A stretch of 64,000 nt of DNA, taken from positions 620,001 through 684,000 of the forward strand of contig CAVSLA010000005.1 in assembly GCA_963728825.1 (NCBI GenBank), read 5' to 3'. The stretch is from CAVREM01 sp963728825. Its GTDB lineage: Bacteria > Acidobacteriota > Vicinamibacteria > Vicinamibacterales > CAVVIG01. Shown here piece by piece: positions 54,548 to 63,785 of this stretch. Under the pieces are notes generated by a model. That model worked only from the letters and a program-made list of their open reading frames with translations, did not search any database and was not told where the DNA came from. The stretch's first letter is position 1, and each line of letters begins with the position of its first letter. A program made the position numbers and the translations under genes.

Positions 54548-54579
54548 ATAATGTCGCTCATCAGATTGATTTTGTCAAT
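54548..54579 (-). promoter_or_regulatory. Promoter-like sequence and 15-bp palindrome for DUF2089 operon
   Basis: On the minus strand TTGACA (54578-54573) is followed after 19 bases by CATTAT (54553-54548), a plausible sigma-70 pair 14 bp before the ATG. The -35 lies inside ATTGATTTTGTCAAT (54565-54579), an inverted repeat ATTGA-N5-TCAAT that could be bound by DUF2089 itself. The surroundings are AT-rich, unlike the rest of the window. Confidence 0.45.
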
Positions 54580-54613
54580 ATGTATCTTAAGTTTTTTAAT
54601 ATACCGAGGGACA

Positions 54614-56302
54614 TCAGCGCAGAATCTCAGAGAGCGTTCGCAGGTACTCGCGGATCGACTCAATCTGACTGTTGTCCGAGATGAACTCGAAATCAGTCCG
54701 GCTGACGGTCAGTTTTCGCGGACCTCGGGCGGCATCGATGCAGGCGTGCATGACCGGGCACTCGGCAATCAGCCCGAGCAGCGTCACCCACGCTGGCAGG
54801 TCGAGAATCGCCATCACTTCCAGCGCCTCTTGGGCGTGCCATGGCGCGCCGGCCCGCCACTGTCTCGTCAGTTCGGATCGAAGCGCGTCGAGTCCAGCCT
54901 GGGTTTCGCGATCGCCGCAGCGCAGACGGGTCAGGACCTCGATCAACCGTTCCGCCGCATACATGCCGACCTGTTGATGCAATGTCGCCCAGCCAACCTG
55001 GAACACGCTGACCAGATCATGACCGACGAGGAAATCGTCGGGCAGCACCGTCGGCCAGTTCTCCAGGCCCAGGTTGCAAATCGCGACCGCCGCATCCGAG
55101 GCTTCCTGCGCCGTAAACGGCCTCGCCTGAATGGAACATCCAGCCATCATCGTGTTCGCAAGATAGGCGAGCTCCTCGTGTCTCGTCGAACAGGCCGCAG
55201 CATCACGGTCGAGCACGACCTGCATCTGCGACTCGATCCGCGCGAGACGCGACGGGTGATCGGGCGACGCCTGGAGCAGTGCGCGAGGCGGCTCCGCCAG
55301 AACGCCTGCCCCGCGGAGGATGTCGAGGACATCGACCATCGCGGCAGCTGCGTCCGCCTGTGCGGCTGCGTCCGCCTGTTCTGTCTGGGTATGCGCCGCG
55401 TCCGATGCCGCAGGCTCCTGCGGCGCCGCAGTCTCGGCGTCGGCCGCCGCCGGCCGGTCGATGGCCCGGAAGTAGGCGCCGGCGACCGCGTTGGTGGCAG
55501 GCGTGCCGTCAGGCTCGATTCGAACATCGCGCGACATCTGAAGGAAGGCGCGTGCCTGGGCGGCGGTCACGTATCCCTGCCGCTCCCGGCGGCGCTCGCG
55601 GTCGAAGCCCAGGTCGAACATGGCCTGTTCACGGTCGTTGAGAAGATCGCGCAGGCCATCGACCTCGGCCCCTGCGTTGGAAAGCGACCGGCAGCCACGC
55701 ATCACTTCATGGAAAAAGTGGGGATGGTCCGCGTCCAGCGCCATGAGCACAGTGACGATCGCATCCCAGGGCGTCGAGCCTTCGTTCCGCCGGGGGATGA
55801 GCCGGTAGCCGCCCACATCGCTCGCAAGATTTTCGTCGACGCCGGGCGTCGCGGCCGACAGCTCCCCGTCGGTCGTCATGAAAGGCGTAATCGAGGCGCA
55901 GTCGAAGACCCGAGCGTGCCGGGAAATCCCTGCGACGACGAGACCGACGTCCATGCCCGCGAGCTTTTCCGCTGCGACGGCGGCACCGGCCTCCACGAGG
56001 ACTTCGAGCCACAAGCCGAAGCGCTCGGCGTCGAACTGCTCGTCCCGGCCAGGTTGCGCGCTGCGCCACAGGTCGAGATCGAACACCCGCGCGAGCTGGG
56101 CGGGGGTGGTCAGCGCCACGAGGTCGGCACAATCCTCGAGTCCGCAGCTCTGGATGACCCGGTGCAGCAGCTCGGGCTGCAGGCGCGGGACGACCCGCGC
56201 GAGGTGCGGTGTTTCGAGAACCCGATCGATCAGGCGGTCATGAATATCTCTGCGCGCCGGAGTACGAGCGTCGGACTTTGGCATGCACCTCCAGAAGCCC
56301 AA
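54614..56302 (-). CDS. DUF6178-like protein
   Basis: A 562-aa cytosolic protein, largely helical. VIQSCGLEDCADLVALTTPAQLARVFDLDLWR and FDAERFGLWLEVLVEAG match DUF6178 as I remember it. Residues 285-330 form an Ala/Gln/Asp-rich linker (EQADAAAQADAAAAMVDVLD). No catalytic motif is evident. The DUF2089 gene starts 79 bp beyond its stop on the same strand. Function unknown. Confidence 0.65.
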   Translation of the reverse strand: MGFWRCMPKSDARTPARRDIHDRLIDRVLETPHLARVVPRLQPELLHRVIQSCGLEDCADLVALTTPAQLARVFDLDLWRSAQPGRDEQFDAERFGLWLEVLVEAGAAVAAEKLAGMDVGLVVAGISRHARVFDCASITPFMTTDGELSAATPGVDENLASDVGGYRLIPRRNEGSTPWDAIVTVLMALDADHPHFFHEVMRGCRSLSNAGAEVDGLRDLLNDREQAMFDLGFDRERRRERQGYVTAAQARAFLQMSRDVRIEPDGTPATNAVAGAYFRAIDRPAAADAETAAPQEPAASDAAHTQTEQADAAAQADAAAAMVDVLDILRGAGVLAEPPRALLQASPDHPSRLARIESQMQVVLDRDAAACSTRHEELAYLANTMMAGCSIQARPFTAQEASDAAVAICNLGLENWPTVLPDDFLVGHDLVSVFQVGWATLHQQVGMYAAERLIEVLTRLRCGDRETQAGLDALRSELTRQWRAGAPWHAQEALEVMAILDLPAWVTLLGLIAECPVMHACIDAARGPRKLTVSRTDFEFISDNSQIESIREYLRTLSEILR

Positions 56303-56457
56303 GAGATTGAGACGCGGCGGGACGCCAAATCTAACGGAGGTTCAATTTGAGCGGTAGTCTGTTTTTACGGACGGGTGCGTCGTAGAATAGAAGCAGGTCG
56401 AAGGTCGCCGTCGATCGTTCCGCCGCTGCCGCCCCCGATCGACGTCATTTCCACATC

Positions 56458-58833
56458 TCAGGAGGTCGCGAATAGCTTCGGCCCGGCGACCAGTTCCGGC
56501 GCATGCCTCTGCCACCACTCGCGCGCCTTGTCCTGAGTCCAACGCTCGGTCGTGGGAACGTCGGCAAGCTGAGCGTCGACCTCCAACGCTGATTTGAAGC
56601 GATTCGCCGGGTCCTTCTCGAGACACTTCATCAGGATCTGGTCGAACTGCTTGGGGATCGGCAGCTCGGAGACCCGCGACGGCGGCGTCGGCGGTGTCTG
56701 CGCATGATGCAGCAGCATGTCGGCTGGCGTCGCGGCTTCGAAGACCAACTGTCCGGTGACCGCCCAGTAGGCCGCGCACGCCAGCGAGTAAAGGTCGGTT
56801 CGACCGTCGACGCGACGTTCGCCGAAGACGACTTCCGGCGCGATGAACGCCGGCGTGCCCTGCAGGATCCCCTGGGCGGTCAGCAGGCTGGATTCCTTTC
56901 GGCTCGGGCGATCTTTCACGATCCCGAAGTCGAGCACCTTCAGATAGTCATACTCGTGCCCGAGACGGGTGACGAACAGATTGGCCGGTTTGATGTCTCG
57001 ATGCACCAGGCCACGCTCGTGCGCCTCGGCAAGTGAGCGGCACGCCTGCCGCCACAACATGATCACGCGTTCCACCGACTGCGGTCCGAACCGGTCCACC
57101 AGCTGGTGCAGGTCCAGGCCCTCGAGCAGCTCCATAACGTAGAAGAAGTTGCCGGTGTCGGTCACGCCGAAGTCGTAGAGCTGGACGGTATGCGGCGACC
57201 GCAACGACGCGGTGATTTGCGCCTCCCGTTCGAATCGTTGGACGAGCTCCTCCCGCGTTCCGCCGGCCGGCGCGGTCTGGCGAATCAGCTTCACGGCAGC
57301 GGGACGAGCCAGCAGGCGGTGCTGGGCACGCCACACCTCGCCCATGCCCCCCGTCCCGAGTTGCTCGGTGAGACGGTAACTGCCGACCGACAGACGCTCG
57401 TCGAGCAGTTCCTCGTCGATTTCCAGCACTGAGCTTTTCGAGAGGACCATCGCGCGCTCGAGGACGGTCCGCAGCTCACGGATGTTGCCGGGCCAGGCGT
57501 ACGCCTCCAGCCGGCGCATCGATTCCGGCGAGACACGGTCGACGATCTTGCTCATCTGCCTCGCCTGCTTGCGCACGAAGTGCTCGACGAGCGCGGGAAT
57601 GTCCTCGCGGCGATCGGCCAGGGCTGGAACGTCGATGCGATTGGTCATCAGCAAGCGGCGGAACGCCTCATGCAGTCCACTCATATCCCGTGTCAAATCG
57701 CGGGTCGTCGACGCAATCAGCCGCAACGGCGCAACTCCCGACCTGCTTCCTGCGACAGCGAATTCAGTGACGATCTCGAGCAGCGCCTGCTGGAGGCCCA
57801 GTGGCAGCTCGTGAACGGCGTCGAGAAACAGGGTGCCGGCCGCCGCAAGATCCAGCTTGGTCCGGAACACGGTTGCGCCGCCCGGGCCGGCACCATCGGA
57901 CGCGTGTTGTGCCTGCAGCTCGGGGCAACTCACGAAAATGAATGCGCCGGTGCGGCGGGAGGCGACATGCACGGCATGAGCGGTGGCCTCCTTGCCGGCC
58001 CCTGGCGGGCCGGTCAGGAGCAGCGGTTCCTGGCGCGACGCCTGCGCCTCGACGGCCGCTCGGAGCGCATGAACCGCCGCGCCGTCGCCGAGCAAGGGAC
58101 CTTCGACCCGGCCGCGGACGTCCTTCAGAAGATCCTCGGCCACCCGCAACTCGCGCTCGAGAGCCGCTGTTCGCTCGGCGACGCGCTCTTCGAGCGACGC
58201 GTTGACCGCGCGAAGCTGTTCCGTGACCTGGCGCCGCTCGTCGTAGAGCCGCGCGTTGTGGATCGCGCTGGCGATGTGCTCGGCGATGATCGAGATCAGC
58301 GCCCGGTCGTGTTCGCTGAACGTTCGCCGGGTCGGCGTCTCAATCGAGAACACACCGATCAACTGATCGCGAATCAGCAGCGGAATGGCGAACTGACTCT
58401 CCGCGTTCTGCAAGCCCGGCACGGCCACGCTGTCGCCGAGCTCGGTGCCGCGCCCCGCCCTGATCATCTGCTGTCGCTGCGCCGCCGCATAGGCGCGCTG
58501 CTGCGCCAGGTTGGTGACGTGCAGCATCTTGCGCTTCTGCGCGACGATGCCGATCACCCCCGTCCCGACGCGCACGCGGCCGCCAGTGGCCTGGCCTTCG
58601 TAGCCGCGGCTGGCGACGACGCTCAACGTCTGGTCGTCGGGGTCGAGCAGCAGAATGTTCGCGTGATGGAACTCGAACAGGTCGGCCATGGTCCGCAGTG
58701 CCGCGTCGTAGATTTCGTCGAGCTCGAGCGTCGAGTTGAGTTCCGACGAGACGCGTTGCAGGATCTGGAATTCGGTCGTCTTGCGCTCGAGATCCGCGGA
58801 CAGCCGGGCCGCTTCCTGAGGACCGTCGCTCAT
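56458..58833 (-). CDS. GAF - degenerate NtrC-type AAA+ - Ser/Thr kinase hybrid
   Basis: A 791-aa cytosolic signalling protein. GAF domain at 30-195 (SSELNSTLELDEIYDAAL; LIGVFSIETPTRRTFSEHD). Coiled coil 196-240. AAA+ domain 245-475 of the NtrC type: Walker A GPPGAGKE (275-282, Lys281), TLFLDA at 334-339 where the Walker B Glu is Ala339, no GAFTGA loop, then DRREDIPALVEHF and AWPGNIREL. Kinase 485-755 with Lys515, HRDIKPAN (Asp613), DFG 635-637. No DNA-binding helix. The AAA+ part is probably non-hydrolytic and unable to engage sigma-54, so it may control the kinase. ATG 58833 overlaps the PNPOx-like gene by ATGA. Confidence 0.85.
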   Translation of the reverse strand: MSDGPQEAARLSADLERKTTEFQILQRVSSELNSTLELDEIYDAALRTMADLFEFHHANILLLDPDDQTLSVVASRGYEGQATGGRVRVGTGVIGIVAQKRKMLHVTNLAQQRAYAAAQRQQMIRAGRGTELGDSVAVPGLQNAESQFAIPLLIRDQLIGVFSIETPTRRTFSEHDRALISIIAEHIASAIHNARLYDERRQVTEQLRAVNASLEERVAERTAALERELRVAEDLLKDVRGRVEGPLLGDGAAVHALRAAVEAQASRQEPLLLTGPPGAGKEATAHAVHVASRRTGAFIFVSCPELQAQHASDGAGPGGATVFRTKLDLAAAGTLFLDAVHELPLGLQQALLEIVTEFAVAGSRSGVAPLRLIASTTRDLTRDMSGLHEAFRRLLMTNRIDVPALADRREDIPALVEHFVRKQARQMSKIVDRVSPESMRRLEAYAWPGNIRELRTVLERAMVLSKSSVLEIDEELLDERLSVGSYRLTEQLGTGGMGEVWRAQHRLLARPAAVKLIRQTAPAGGTREELVQRFEREAQITASLRSPHTVQLYDFGVTDTGNFFYVMELLEGLDLHQLVDRFGPQSVERVIMLWRQACRSLAEAHERGLVHRDIKPANLFVTRLGHEYDYLKVLDFGIVKDRPSRKESSLLTAQGILQGTPAFIAPEVVFGERRVDGRTDLYSLACAAYWAVTGQLVFEAATPADMLLHHAQTPPTPPSRVSELPIPKQFDQILMKCLEKDPANRFKSALEVDAQLADVPTTERWTQDKAREWWQRHAPELVAGPKLFATS

Positions 58834-59249
58834 CTGTGCACCGCGCCATCGCCGTAGCGCTGCTTCTCGACCGAGAGCACGCGGTAGATGTCGGCGGCCC
58901 GCAGTTTGAAAATCCCGGACATTCCCGTGGCCGACGCAATCGCTTCGATCTGCATGTCCATCGCATCGAAGATCGGGCCCTCGGTTTCCGAACGCTGAAA
59001 CGCGAGGTGCAGAATCCACTCGGCCTGCCCGGCGATATCGGAGACGCAGACGTAGGCGTGCGGATTTTCGCGCACGTTGCTGATCGTCTTGCTGAAGAAC
59101 TGGAATGACAGGGCGGCGTGCTGCTCGTCGACGTAATACACCTGCGAGATCACGGTGACGTTGGGAATGCCGTCGGCCGAGCAGGTCACCATCACCGCCG
59201 GCAGCCCGTTCTCGAGTACCGGGCGGATTTCCGCGGGGAGCGTCGTCAT
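58830..59249 (-). CDS. PNPOx-like split-barrel protein
   Basis: A 139-aa protein of the pyridoxamine 5'-phosphate oxidase-like split-barrel superfamily. LPAVMVTCSADGIPNVTVISQVYYVDEQH is the entry strand pair, and FFSKTISNVRENPHAYVCV is the classic flavin-binding helix region. Overlaps both neighbours by ATGA, so it is co-translated with the kinase hybrid. It probably binds FMN, FAD or F420 and could act as a redox sensor or reductase. Confidence 0.82.
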   Translation of the reverse strand: MTTLPAEIRPVLENGLPAVMVTCSADGIPNVTVISQVYYVDEQHAALSFQFFSKTISNVRENPHAYVCVSDIAGQAEWILHLAFQRSETEGPIFDAMDMQIEAIASATGMSGIFKLRAADIYRVLSVEKQRYGDGAVHR

Positions 59250-59749
59250 GCGCCGGTCACCTCGACGGGTGGGACCAGCCGCGCGCCGGCTCCCGGTCCC
59301 GGTGTCTGCACGAAGATCTCCCGCACCTCGAACTCCACCGCCCGGGCGGGCGCGTGAATGTAGGCCTTGAGCATCAGATCCGGAGCCTCGCTGAACACAT
59401 GCCGAACGGCTTTGGCAAACCGCTCGCGAATCCGGTCGACGACCGCGAGGTCCTCGGACTGCACGGGTCGGTCGCGCCGATACCGTCCCTTGAACTGATA
59501 GGTTTCATGTGACGGAAATTCTTCGACCGTGAGCGCCAATTCGCCGTTGTCGCGAAGCGATTCGACGAGATGGCTGGTGAAGTCCTCGGCAATCAACGCC
59601 GTGATCGTGCGGCCGTCGGCATCGACAAACCACCCTGAGACGCGGTGCCCGTACGGCACCAAGTCCCGGCTGCGCGTCCCGGCAAACCCCAGGTTGGCGT
59701 GATGTTCCAGAAACCTGAGAATTCGTCCCGGTATGGTGATCGCGGTCAT
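59246..59749 (-). CDS. Second PNPOx-like split-barrel protein
   Basis: A 167-aa protein with strands and helices arranged like flavin-reductase-type split barrels: GRILRFLEHHANLGFAGTRSRDLVPYGHRVSGWF, LVESLRDNGELALTVEEFPSHETYQFKG, YIHAPARAVEFEVREIF. It is less typical than the neighbour and the cofactor is uncertain. Starts 4 bp after the upstream kinase stop and overlaps the next gene by ATGA. Confidence 0.72.
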   Translation of the reverse strand: MTAITIPGRILRFLEHHANLGFAGTRSRDLVPYGHRVSGWFVDADGRTITALIAEDFTSHLVESLRDNGELALTVEEFPSHETYQFKGRYRRDRPVQSEDLAVVDRIRERFAKAVRHVFSEAPDLMLKAYIHAPARAVEFEVREIFVQTPGPGAGARLVPPVEVTGA

Positions 59750-59753
59750 GGGT

Positions 59754-62390
59754 TTAGTTGAGCCGGGCGAACTCGACCCACCAGTTCAACACCACTGTGA
59801 TGGGCGCGTTCGGGACGTCACTCTGGCGCTGCCGAACCACCAGAAACCGCTCGCCATTCCCTGCGACGTCGTAGCCCACATTGCCGAAGAAGGTGTCGAT
59901 GTCGAAGACTTTCCGCGCTGCGCCTGCTGGGAGGGTGTCGCCGAGTGGCACGTCCACGGCCATTAATGTTGGAGATCCAGATACCTCTCGCGCTGGCGCG
60001 ATAAAGAACAGTTCACGACCTGAAGCACTCCAACGGGGTTGGACTCCGCCGCCGGCCGATATTTGCAGCCGCCCTGTTGCCGGCGGCACGCGCTCTAAGA
60101 CCACCTCGTATCTCCCGCCATCATCCGACGCGTAGGCGATGTAGCGTCCATCTGGAGAGAGGCGGCCGTCCCTTGCTGAACCGTTGGGGGCCCCGATAGG
60201 GATCGGACTGCCGCCGCCGAGCGGCCACAGCAACAGTTTCCGGTCTGGCGTTTCGTACAGAAGGAACCTGCCATCTGAGGACCACGACCGTGGGATGCCG
60301 TTGATGTCGGCAAGCACCGTTTCCCCGGAGCTCCCGTCCACGTCTTTGACGTAAATCCTGCCCGATTGCAGGAACGCCACCTGACGGCCGTTCGGTGACC
60401 ACACTGGAGTTCGTCCACCTCTTGCCATGAGTGATGTGACCCCCCGTGTCAGGTCCGTGATCCGCACGTCTCGCTCACCTGCTGTTGGATTCGAGTCAAA
60501 CGCAACCAGACGTGCGTCCGGCGAAAGCGCGAAGATCGCAGGTGAAACGTCACCCGGCACGTCCCCAAGAAGCTTGCCGGATCGATCGAGCCAGCTCAGG
60601 CCGGTTTGCGTAAAGTCGCCGCCGACCTGGTAGGCCAACACTCCGGCGGGGGAAACACCAACTGTCGGCAGGATGGGAGGATTGGCGACCCTGCCAATAC
60701 TATCGACGAGCAATCGAGGCGTCCCCACGACCTCGCCCGCGGTTACGTCGAACTCATGCGCCACTAATGCGTCGTCCCTCAGATAGAGCAGGTAGGTCGC
60801 GCCTCGAGGTGTCGGCGCGATGAGCACGGCGCTGTCGATGTGGTCGAGTAGCAATTTCCTGTCAGGTGATTCGATCGACGCAAGGTAAATTCCGCCGCCA
60901 GTCTCTTTGTTGATGCGGACGAGAAACCGCCGGCCATCCGGCAGGAAGACGGGATGGCCGGAACCAATCTCGCCGGCTGTGGCGTCGAGTTGTACGGCGG
61001 GCGTCGCTCTACCGCCCTCATCGAGTACGCGCGACACGCCGTTGAGGGTGAAGAGCACATCACCAAACTGACCCCATGACCCATGCCAGGGCCCGCTGAC
61101 TTGCGACACCAGTTCACGAGCCGTTCCGCCTATGCGATCGATGCGCTTGAGAACGCGATTGCTGACGAACGCCAGCGATCGACCGTCAGGCGACCAGAAT
61201 GGATGCACGGCATTCTCAGTGCCAGGAAGCAATCGCGACTCCGTGGAATGGATGTCTTGAAGATGGATGCCGCTCGCCCCGTTGGGACCATCCATCCGGT
61301 AGGCCAGCGTGCGTCCGTCCGGAGAAATGGCAGGCGTCCCCGGTTGAATTTTGCTCCCCGCCGGCGGATGGATCTGGAAGCGAACGACCTCGGGTAACGT
61401 TCGTGGTGGACCTGACCACAACCATACGAGCAGCGCGGCGATAGTCGACACAGCGGCGACGCCCCACGGAAGCGCAAACCGCCAGCCTCGTCGACCGGCT
61501 TGCGAAACCCTCGCAGACGACTTTACGAGGTCCGCATCCAACGTTCCATCGAGGGCGAGTCGAGCTTCGCCAATATCGCGCAACCGCAGTCGCGGGTCCT
61601 TTTTCAAACACCGCCGCAGGCACATTTCGATCGCTGGCGGAAGCGCTGGGAGCGCGCGCCAATCCGGGTCAGACTTCATGACCTCGGCGAGCGTCAGCGA
61701 CACATCTTCGGCATCGAACGCGCGCTTGCCCGTGAGCATTTCAAACAACACGCAGCCGAAGGCCCAGATGTCCGTGCGTCGGTCGACGGGCTTGCCTCGC
61801 GCCTGCTCGGGACTCATATACGCCGCACTACCGAGGATCACCCCGGCTTGCGTCATGGCAGGTGTCGTGATGGTGGGCGACAGGGACGCGCTCGAGGGGG
61901 CAGTCGCGGGGGCGATCGCCTTGGCCAGACCGAAATCGAGGACCTTGACGGCCCCGTCGGCTCGCACCTTGATGTTGGCCGGTTTCAGATCACGGTGAAT
62001 GATGCCCTTCTCATGCGCGGCCTCGAGGGCATCCACGACTTGCGTGGCGATGGCCAAGGCATCGTCGAGCGGGATGGGGCCGTGTGAAATGCGCTCGGCG
62101 AGCGTCGGCCCCTCGACAAGTTCGAGCACCAGAGCAGTGATGCCCTGGTGTTCATCGAGCCCGTGTATCGCCGCGATGTTGGGGTGGTTCATCGCCGCGA
62201 GCGTCATCGCTTCGCGCTGGAACCTGGCGATCCGCTCGGGATCAGTGCTGAATGCGGCCGGTAAGACCTTTATCGCAACGTCACGACCCAGCCTGGTGTC
62301 ACGAGCGCGGTACACCTCGCCCATGCCGCCAACGCCGACCAGCGCGCCGACTTCGTAGACGCCGAACGTGGTACCAGAAGCGAACGCCAA
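59754..62390 (-). CDS. Membrane-anchored Ser/Thr protein kinase with PD40 beta-propeller
   Basis: An 878-aa kinase. AAGGG lies just before TTG 62390. Residues 8-285 are the kinase: GVGGMGEVYRAR, Lys41 in AIKVL, HRDLKPAN (Asp134), DFG from 152, GSAAYMSPEQ. A membrane helix follows (about 306-326, PWGVAAVSTIAALLVWLW). Residues 330-878 are PD40/WD-like repeats (SPDGRTLAYRMDG; WSPDGRSLAFVSN; LSPDGRYIAYASDD) that would sit outside the membrane as a sensor propeller. Common acidobacterial architecture. Its stop is 4 bp before the PNPOx-like start. Confidence 0.92.
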   Translation of the reverse strand: MAFASGTTFGVYEVGALVGVGGMGEVYRARDTRLGRDVAIKVLPAAFSTDPERIARFQREAMTLAAMNHPNIAAIHGLDEHQGITALVLELVEGPTLAERISHGPIPLDDALAIATQVVDALEAAHEKGIIHRDLKPANIKVRADGAVKVLDFGLAKAIAPATAPSSASLSPTITTPAMTQAGVILGSAAYMSPEQARGKPVDRRTDIWAFGCVLFEMLTGKRAFDAEDVSLTLAEVMKSDPDWRALPALPPAIEMCLRRCLKKDPRLRLRDIGEARLALDGTLDADLVKSSARVSQAGRRGWRFALPWGVAAVSTIAALLVWLWSGPPRTLPEVVRFQIHPPAGSKIQPGTPAISPDGRTLAYRMDGPNGASGIHLQDIHSTESRLLPGTENAVHPFWSPDGRSLAFVSNRVLKRIDRIGGTARELVSQVSGPWHGSWGQFGDVLFTLNGVSRVLDEGGRATPAVQLDATAGEIGSGHPVFLPDGRRFLVRINKETGGGIYLASIESPDRKLLLDHIDSAVLIAPTPRGATYLLYLRDDALVAHEFDVTAGEVVGTPRLLVDSIGRVANPPILPTVGVSPAGVLAYQVGGDFTQTGLSWLDRSGKLLGDVPGDVSPAIFALSPDARLVAFDSNPTAGERDVRITDLTRGVTSLMARGGRTPVWSPNGRQVAFLQSGRIYVKDVDGSSGETVLADINGIPRSWSSDGRFLLYETPDRKLLLWPLGGGSPIPIGAPNGSARDGRLSPDGRYIAYASDDGGRYEVVLERVPPATGRLQISAGGGVQPRWSASGRELFFIAPAREVSGSPTLMAVDVPLGDTLPAGAARKVFDIDTFFGNVGYDVAGNGERFLVVRQRQSDVPNAPITVVLNWWVEFARLN

Positions 62391-62443
62391 TCGGACCCTT
62401 GAAGAAACTCGTCTCTCAGGCCTGCAGCCTCATTCTCTCGCGG

Positions 62444-63775
62444 CTAGTCCTGTTGCTGCTGGGTGTTCGCCGAACGCGCTCGCCGGCGCTCGTCCACGAT
62501 CTTCTGATAGTCCTCGTCGGTCAGGTAGGTGACGTTCACGTGCGCGTGATACATGTCGTCGTAGCTGCGCTGTCCCCAGCCGACCCACTGCGTCGGATCC
62601 GGATTCGCCGGGTTCGAGGCGGTATTGTCGTGCCACGCGGTGATCTTGATGATCGTGCCCTTCGGCAACACCGGCGCGACGTCGTCGGCATAGACGTAAT
62701 TCACATGCCAGTTGAAGTCGAAGCGATCGACATGGTTCAGCATCTCGACGCGTCCGTCCGGATAGATCGCTTCCATCGACATCGCCTTGCCGCGCACGTG
62801 CATGTGCGGCTGGTAGTTCTCGAGGCGCGCCGGCTGCGGGAGCGCGACGTAGGCAAAGTGCTGCGTCACTTTTCCCGGGGGGATGTCCATGGTCGCCATC
62901 GCGTGCTGCACGCCCATCGCTTGAGGGAACACGCGGTACTTCGGCGTCTCGCCCTTGGGATAGAACCAGATGGCGACTTCGCTGGCATCGGTCAGCTCCT
63001 CGCCCACCGAGTGATAGTGGATGTCGAAGCGGATTTTCGAGCCGGCCTTCATCAGCTTGCCGGTGTTTTCGCGGAACACGTCGCCGATTTTGCCGACTGC
63101 GAATTCGCTGAAGTAGCCGCCCATCCCGGGCACGTCCACGGCGCCATACCGCTCTTCCTGCTGCACCAGATAGGTGACGACGTGATGCACGACGCGGCGG
63201 CCTTTCGCCGACGGACGGATTTCGATGCCCTTCACCCATCGATCCTCGGTGAGGCCGGTCTCGACCAGCGGCTGCCACCACTGATCCTGTCCCTGTGCCT
63301 TCTGGGTCCACGGGTTCGCCTTCAATACCAGGTCCGGCTGCCGATCGTAGACCTCGGCGAGACGCCAGATGTCATCGCCTGGCCACTGCACCGGCGGCGG
63401 CATGTCCTGCTGGTCGCCCTGTGGTGCGCCGTCGTCGATCCACCGCACGATCCGGTCGACTTGCTCGTCGGTGAGCGAGAGGTCGTTCTTGAACTTCTGA
63501 ATGCCGACGCTGCGATCCAGATGCCACGGCGGCATCATGCGAGTGCTGACCTTGCTGCGAATCGATCTGAGCCAGGGACGTGCGTCCTGATAGGTCAAGA
63601 GCGGCATCGGCCCCATCTGCCCTTGCCGGTGACACGTCTGACACTTCGCCTGGAAGATGGGCGCGATGTCTCTGGTGAAGGTGAGGCGTGCCGGGCTTTG
63701 CGCGGAGGCGGTCACTGGTATGACCAACGCGACTGTCAGACCGACGCCGAAGCTGACTCTGTGCAATGTGGTCAT
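62444..63775 (-). CDS. Secreted cytochrome c / copper type II monooxygenase-like protein
   Basis: A 443-aa periplasmic protein; signal peptide ends TASAQ. Residues 30-120 form a cytochrome c domain with haem motif CQTCHRQGQMGPMPL. Residues 150-430 resemble the peptidylglycine-monooxygenase-like fold: VVHHVVTYLV, FDIHYHSVG and PHMHVRGKAM contribute His and Met candidates for two copper centres. Such cytochrome-monooxygenase fusions recur in acidobacteria (recollection); substrate unknown. Gap to the kinase downstream is 53 bp. Confidence 0.82.
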   Translation of the reverse strand: MTTLHRVSFGVGLTVALVIPVTASAQSPARLTFTRDIAPIFQAKCQTCHRQGQMGPMPLLTYQDARPWLRSIRSKVSTRMMPPWHLDRSVGIQKFKNDLSLTDEQVDRIVRWIDDGAPQGDQQDMPPPVQWPGDDIWRLAEVYDRQPDLVLKANPWTQKAQGQDQWWQPLVETGLTEDRWVKGIEIRPSAKGRRVVHHVVTYLVQQEERYGAVDVPGMGGYFSEFAVGKIGDVFRENTGKLMKAGSKIRFDIHYHSVGEELTDASEVAIWFYPKGETPKYRVFPQAMGVQHAMATMDIPPGKVTQHFAYVALPQPARLENYQPHMHVRGKAMSMEAIYPDGRVEMLNHVDRFDFNWHVNYVYADDVAPVLPKGTIIKITAWHDNTASNPANPDPTQWVGWGQRSYDDMYHAHVNVTYLTDEDYQKIVDERRRARSANTQQQQD

Positions 63776-63785
63776 AAAAGTGGCC

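Noticed and set aside
54551..56350. 599-aa plus-strand open frame
   Set aside because: Mirror of the DUF6178-like gene; Arg/His-rich shadow without motif.
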